Shown piece after piece: positions 5,320-8,077 of a stretch of 8,077 nt of DNA. The stretch spans positions 1 through 8,077 of the forward strand of contig JACQEV010000064.1 in NCBI GenBank assembly GCA_016200385.1. Direction: 5' to 3'. Both the position numbers and the translations under genes were made by a program. Source of the stretch: Candidatus Methylomirabilota bacterium (lineage in GTDB: Bacteria > Methylomirabilota > Methylomirabilia > Methylomirabilales > Methylomirabilaceae). The stretch's first letter is position 1, and every line of letters begins with the position of its first letter. The notes under the pieces were generated by a model that did no database searches, was not told where the DNA came from, and saw nothing but the letters and a program-made list of their open reading frames with translations.

Positions 5320-5326
5320 CTCCCCC
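5320..5326 (-). promoter_or_regulatory. Ribosome binding site that fixes the zinc-finger gene start at 5311
   Basis: GGGGGAG on the minus strand lies 8 bases before GTG 5311, an ideal spacing. The longer alternative start, GTG 5341, has no such motif and would fall at or before the predicted transcription start. Confidence 0.75.
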
Positions 5327-5334
5327 ACAATTTC

Positions 5335-5363
5335 TTGCCACGCTGAGGATAATATGCTATCCA
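5335..5363 (+). promoter_or_regulatory. Weaker predicted promoter for the plus-strand genes, overlapping the minus promoter
   Basis: On the plus strand TTGCCA (5335-5340) is followed after 17 bases by TATCCA (5358-5363). The -35 is good (five of six), the -10 poor (three of six). Transcription would begin near 5370, about 40 bases before GTG 5412. It overlaps the minus-strand promoter almost completely. Confidence 0.35.
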
Positions 5364-5374
5364 AGCTAAGTCAA
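5346..5374 (-). promoter_or_regulatory. Predicted sigma70-type promoter of the minus-strand operon
   Basis: On the minus strand TTGACT (5374-5369) is followed after exactly 17 bases by TATCCT (5351-5346). The -35 matches the housekeeping consensus at five of six bases and the -10 at four of six. The start of transcription is expected near 5339, leaving a leader of about 28 bases with the ribosome site of the zinc-finger gene. No other good promoter is seen ahead of this gene run. Confidence 0.6.
5347..5362. promoter_or_regulatory. Palindrome at the divergent promoter, possible operator
   Basis: GGATA (5347-5351) and TATCC (5358-5362) form a perfect 5-base inverted repeat around ATATGC. The palindrome contains most of both predicted -10 elements, one on each strand, so a protein bound there would block both directions. 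It may simply result from two facing -10 sequences. Confidence 0.35.
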
Positions 5375-5411
5375 CTTCAAAACCGACGCGTAACGATGGG
5401 GAGAGAAGCGG

Positions 5412-6194
5412 GTGACGACGCGGCGCAGGCTCTACGGCACACTCGCCCTGGTCGCCTTGATGGTGGAGGCCTCGGGAGCAGCGGACCTCTCTCGGCAGAG
5501 CCTTGACATCCCCTGGAAAAGGCTGGACGTCGCCGCTCAGCAACGATTGCGCGAGGTCACCGAACAGGCCATCTTCTTTCGGGACGTGCTCGGGATCACC
5601 GTCAAGAGTCGCCAGCCGGTCTTCGACTTCTTAATCGAACACCCTGATTTCGCCGCGACTGCCGGAAGGATCTTAGGGATCGTCAAGTACCGAATCATCC
5701 AGGAACGCGACGGTGTATTCTGGGGAGACGATGCGCACGGCGCGACCGGGACCTTTGAGTTGATAGACGCCGCGCCGGGGAAGCGGATTTATCTCGCCAG
5801 AGGAACATTCGTGAAACGGTTTCTCCCCACCATCCGTGGCCGGATCGTGCTGGTCATGGTATACGAGCACCGGACCGATCAGACCGACGAGAGCCGCGTG
5901 ATCAACGATGTCCGGGGGTACCTCCGAATCGACAACCCCGTCCTCGGGGTCCTGGCCCGCATCGCAAAGCCCGTGGTGGGTCCAATCGTCGACAAGAAGG
6001 TTCTGCGGACCTTCGCCGCAGCAGCCAAGCTCACCGAGCAGGCCTATCACGATCCCGCCGCCCTCTACCACACCCTTGGGGCCAGTCGTGAGATCAATAA
6101 GCGCGACTTGCGCGAGTTTCGGAAGGCCCTCCGCTGCTGTGCAGAGGAGGCAGACAAGTCCGAATCTTTAAAACTCACTTGGGGCAACATATAG
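5412..6194 (+). CDS. Secreted protein of unknown function
   Basis: This 260-residue protein starts at GTG 5412, eight bases after GGGGAG (5398-5403). Residues 1-24 form a signal peptide: TTRRR, a hydrophobic core YGTLALVALMVEA, and ASGAA with likely cleavage near residue 23-24. The mature protein is mixed alpha/beta. A helical part (36-61, DVAAQQRLREVTEQAIFFRDVLG) is followed by FLIEHPDFAATAGRILGIVKYRI and an apparent beta-rich centre (98-175, GVFWGDDAHGATGTFELI, KRIYLARGTFV, GRIVLVMVYEHRTD). The end is helical with a vicinal C242-C243 pair. The pattern resembles a lipid- or ligand-binding fold, but I cannot name a family. Periplasmic location is inferred. It runs divergently from the envelope operon and the RRM gene follows 53 bases later. 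Confidence 0.82.
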   Translation: MTTRRRLYGTLALVALMVEASGAADLSRQSLDIPWKRLDVAAQQRLREVTEQAIFFRDVLGITVKSRQPVFDFLIEHPDFAATAGRILGIVKYRIIQERDGVFWGDDAHGATGTFELIDAAPGKRIYLARGTFVKRFLPTIRGRIVLVMVYEHRTDQTDESRVINDVRGYLRIDNPVLGVLARIAKPVVGPIVDKKVLRTFAAAAKLTEQAYHDPAALYHTLGASREINKRDLREFRKALRCCAEEADKSESLKLTWGNI

Positions 6195-6247
6195 TGAGAG
6201 TTGGTGATAGCGGTGGGAATCTCCACGTCAGGGGACTCAGAATAGCC

Positions 6248-6541
6248 ATGCTGTCGAGCAGATTACACGTGGGCAATCTGGAAGAGCATATCGGCCTTGA
6301 TGAACTCCGAGCGCTCTTCGAGAGGGCTGGTCGGGTGATATCGATCGAGATCGTCAGGGATCAGGCCACGGGCCGGTCCAAGGGATACGCCTTCGTCGAG
6401 ATGGCCACGCGAGAAGAGGGGGCACGGGCCATCGCGATGTTGAATGGACACCATGTCAATTATCGGCCTCTTATCGTGAAGACGTCCAGAGAGGCCGGTC
6501 GAGGAACATATCGAAGCGAGCCGCCGCGGCGGAAGGAATGA
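6248..6541 (+). CDS. Single-RRM RNA-binding protein
   Basis: This 97-residue protein is a classical RNA recognition motif with little else. RNP2 is LHVGNL (6-11) and RNP1 is KGYAFVEM (45-52), with aromatic residues at the usual RNA-stacking position of RNP1 (Y47, F49) but His in RNP2 (H7) where Tyr or Phe is common. The beta-alpha-beta-beta-alpha-beta pattern fits: LDELRALFERAG (helix 1), ISIEIVRDQATGRSKG, EEGARAIAMLNG (helix 2), RPLIVKTS. A short basic tail (REAGRGTYRSEPPRRKE) follows, as in bacterial and cyanobacterial Rbp proteins, which bind single-stranded RNA and affect mRNA localisation or cold adaptation. Longer in-frame starts (TTG 6179, GTG 6194) overlap or abut the previous stop, but the domain begins at ATG 6248. 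Its ribosome site (GGGGA, 12 bases away) is loosely spaced. Confidence 0.92.
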   Translation: MLSSRLHVGNLEEHIGLDELRALFERAGRVISIEIVRDQATGRSKGYAFVEMATREEGARAIAMLNGHHVNYRPLIVKTSREAGRGTYRSEPPRRKE

Positions 6542-6594
6542 CCGGATCATGACTCGCGCCGAGCTGAATTGCGTCATTAGGCGGTAGGGGGACC

Positions 6595-8077
6595 ATGACA
6601 GCCTCCTCACTGCGGCCCGATCCTCCCGAACCTTTTTCCATGGCCGCCATACTGACATCGGAAACGATCGGCGAGGTGCTCCGCTATCGATCGGAACATC
6701 ACCCCGAGGTGGCCTGGTGCTATCTGCTTCGTGGGCTCGACCCGGGAGAACCGGTCCGGTTCGGGGCGCTCTGCCAGGAGGCCGAGCGGGTGGCGGGGCT
6801 CCTCCAGGAACTGGGCGTCCGAACCGGCGATCGGGTGTTGATCATGCTCCCCACTGGGCGACCCATTCTTCAAGCGCTGTTCGGCGCCTGGCTGGCCGGT
6901 GCGGTGGCGGTTCCCACCTACCCGCCATTCCTCCTCCCGGCGGGCCTGCTGCGCGCGCTGGGCGCCTCCAGGATCAGCCGCACCTACGTCCCCGCACGAT
7001 GGATGATCGATTGGCTCCTCCGCCGGCCCTCAGCCCGACGGTGGCGACAGGGCAAAGGGGTAGGCCGACCTCTCCCTGGCATCTTGGAAGGGCTCCAACG
7101 CCTCACCCGTTACGTGGACCAGCAGGTGCACATCTGCCAGACCTCTCGCCCTCGCGTGGTGATCGCCGAGCGCGACTTCGGCCCGATCTGCCAGACCGCG
7201 GCCCGATTCCTCCCAGAGGCGCCTGCTTTCGTGCCTGCGTCCGAGCTCCTGCAAGGAACCGCCCGATTCCGGGCGCCCAGCCTCGACGGATCGGCGACCG
7301 CACTCCTCCAATTCACCTCCGGGTCAACGGGGCTCCAGAAGGGAGTGATGTTGAGCCATCGGGCGATCCTGGCCAACATCCGAGTCTTCGGAGAAGCCGT
7401 CCAACCGAGACGCGATGACAAGGTCGTCTCCTGGCTGCCGCTTTACCATGACATGGGGCTGATCGGGACCGCACTGGGAACTCTTGCCCTCGGCATACCA
7501 ACCTACCTGATGTCGCCGACAGACTTCACCCGCGATCCAGTCCGTTGGATGTGGGCGATCCATCAGTTCAGGGCGACGATCTCGGTCGGCAACAACTCGG
7601 CAATTGCCCGGCTGGCACGGATGTGCCGGATTTCCCCCAGGCGGTTCGAGCACCACCCGACCTACGGCGATGCGGAGCGCCTTGATCTCTCCTGCCTCCG
7701 GATCATGATGAATGGCGCTGAGCCGGTCACCGTGCAGGCGATGGAGGCGTTCCAGCGCGAGTTCGGCCCGTTCGGGCTCCGCAAAGAGGCGCTGTCTCCG
7801 GTCTATGGGCTGGCCGAGATGGCGCTGGCCGTTTCGTTTCCAGACCTCGAGGCCCCTTACCGGGTTTTCCGTCAGCGCGGGGAGGAGTGGGTATCAGTTG
7901 GGCGGCCGCTGAAGGGCTTTGAAATCCGAATCCTCGACGCCGAGGGAAACCCGCTCCCCGCTGGGCGGCGCGGGGAGGTCATCATCGCCGGACCCAGCCT
8001 CATGGATGGGTACTTCGGCGACCCCGAGGGGACCGCGCAAGTGGTTCGGGAGCGGGATGGGCAGCGCTGGCTGCACA
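6595..8077 (+). CDS. Fatty-acyl-AMP ligase-like adenylating enzyme, 3' end cut off by the window edge
   Basis: 494 codons are visible with no stop; the C-terminal lid domain lies outside. ATG 6595 follows AGGGG by about 4 bases. It belongs to the ANL adenylating family, closest in appearance to fatty-acyl-AMP ligases, which load acyl-AMP onto acyl carrier or polyketide proteins. Motifs in order: ATP-binding TSGSTGLQKG (241-250, Gln where Pro is usual), WLPLYHDMGL (280-289), MNGAEPV (372-378), PVYGLAEMALAVSF (402-415), VGRPLKGFEIRILD (435-448) and the RGEVIIAGPSLMDGYF segment (459-474). Two oddities: TSGSTG lies about 50-60 residues later than usual because of an Arg/Leu-rich insert (about 112-168, with YVPARWMIDWLLRRPSARRW), and the usual SGAPNFAY-type substrate loop reads SVGNNSAIA (330-338). 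Substrate choice may therefore differ. It is probably the first gene of a lipid or lipopeptide locus further right. Confidence 0.9.
   Translation, partial: MTASSLRPDPPEPFSMAAILTSETIGEVLRYRSEHHPEVAWCYLLRGLDPGEPVRFGALCQEAERVAGLLQELGVRTGDRVLIMLPTGRPILQALFGAWLAGAVAVPTYPPFLLPAGLLRALGASRISRTYVPARWMIDWLLRRPSARRWRQGKGVGRPLPGILEGLQRLTRYVDQQVHICQTSRPRVVIAERDFGPICQTAARFLPEAPAFVPASELLQGTARFRAPSLDGSATALLQFTSGSTGLQKGVMLSHRAILANIRVFGEAVQPRRDDKVVSWLPLYHDMGLIGTALGTLALGIPTYLMSPTDFTRDPVRWMWAIHQFRATISVGNNSAIARLARMCRISPRRFEHHPTYGDAERLDLSCLRIMMNGAEPVTVQAMEAFQREFGPFGLRKEALSPVYGLAEMALAVSFPDLEAPYRVFRQRGEEWVSVGRPLKGFEIRILDAEGNPLPAGRRGEVIIAGPSLMDGYFGDPEGTAQVVRERDGQRWLH

Noticed and set aside
6542..6594. Gap between the RRM gene and the acyl-AMP ligase gene checked for a terminator or promoter
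   Set aside because: No stem-loop with a U-tract and no convincing -35/-10 pair is visible; only the AGGGG ribosome site near its end.
6717..7418. 233-codon plus-strand frame inside the acyl-AMP ligase gene
   Set aside because: The overlapping frame from 6595 carries all the ANL enzyme motifs; this one is Pro/Arg/Gly-rich and has no domain.

Overview
The window is GC-rich (roughly 60% by eye), densely coded and has Shine-Dalgarno-led starts. It looks like a chromosomal segment of a Gram-negative, probably environmental, bacterium. The combination of paired bactofilins, a CcmI-like C-terminal domain, a small bacterial RRM protein and a fatty-acyl-AMP-ligase-like enzyme would suit lineages such as NC10/Methylomirabilota or Nitrospirota. 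That placement is an impression and is not shown by any marker gene. I see no rRNA, tRNA, CRISPR array, insertion sequence or integrase.

Layout. Two transcription blocks diverge from about 5335-5375. To the left, on the minus strand and in order of transcription, lies a compact run that looks like one operon: a mini DnaJ-type zinc-finger protein (5311-5117), a helical protein of unknown function (5109-4648), a membrane-anchored protein joining a FixH/YtkA-like domain to a CcmI-like C-terminal domain (4594-3812), a 59-residue zinc-ribbon protein (3808-3629), a bactofilin (3622-3191), a YdcF/SanA-type DUF218 membrane protein (3155-2457), a small acidic helical protein (2419-2171) and a second bactofilin (2059-1622). 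Gaps are 3 to 53 bases except for 111 bases before the last gene, and several start signals overlap the preceding stop. About 200 bases with two stem-loops follow. After that, still on the minus strand, come a four-helix EamA/SMR-like transporter (1414-1043), about 570 bases without a convincing gene, and a secreted protein that runs off the left edge (471-1).

To the right, on the plus strand, are a secreted protein of unknown function (5412-6194), a single-RRM RNA-binding protein (6248-6541) and an acyl-adenylating enzyme that runs off the right edge (6595-8077).

How the genes may work together. The operon reads as an envelope module. Two bactofilins can polymerise as scaffolds at the membrane, YdcF-like proteins act in envelope or peptidoglycan homeostasis, and the FixH-CcmI-like protein places a chaperone-like domain in the periplasm. 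The two small cysteine-rich proteins could be cytoplasmic assembly or chaperone factors. This joint role is inferred from gene order. The acyl-AMP ligase probably opens a separate lipid or lipopeptide locus beyond the right edge.
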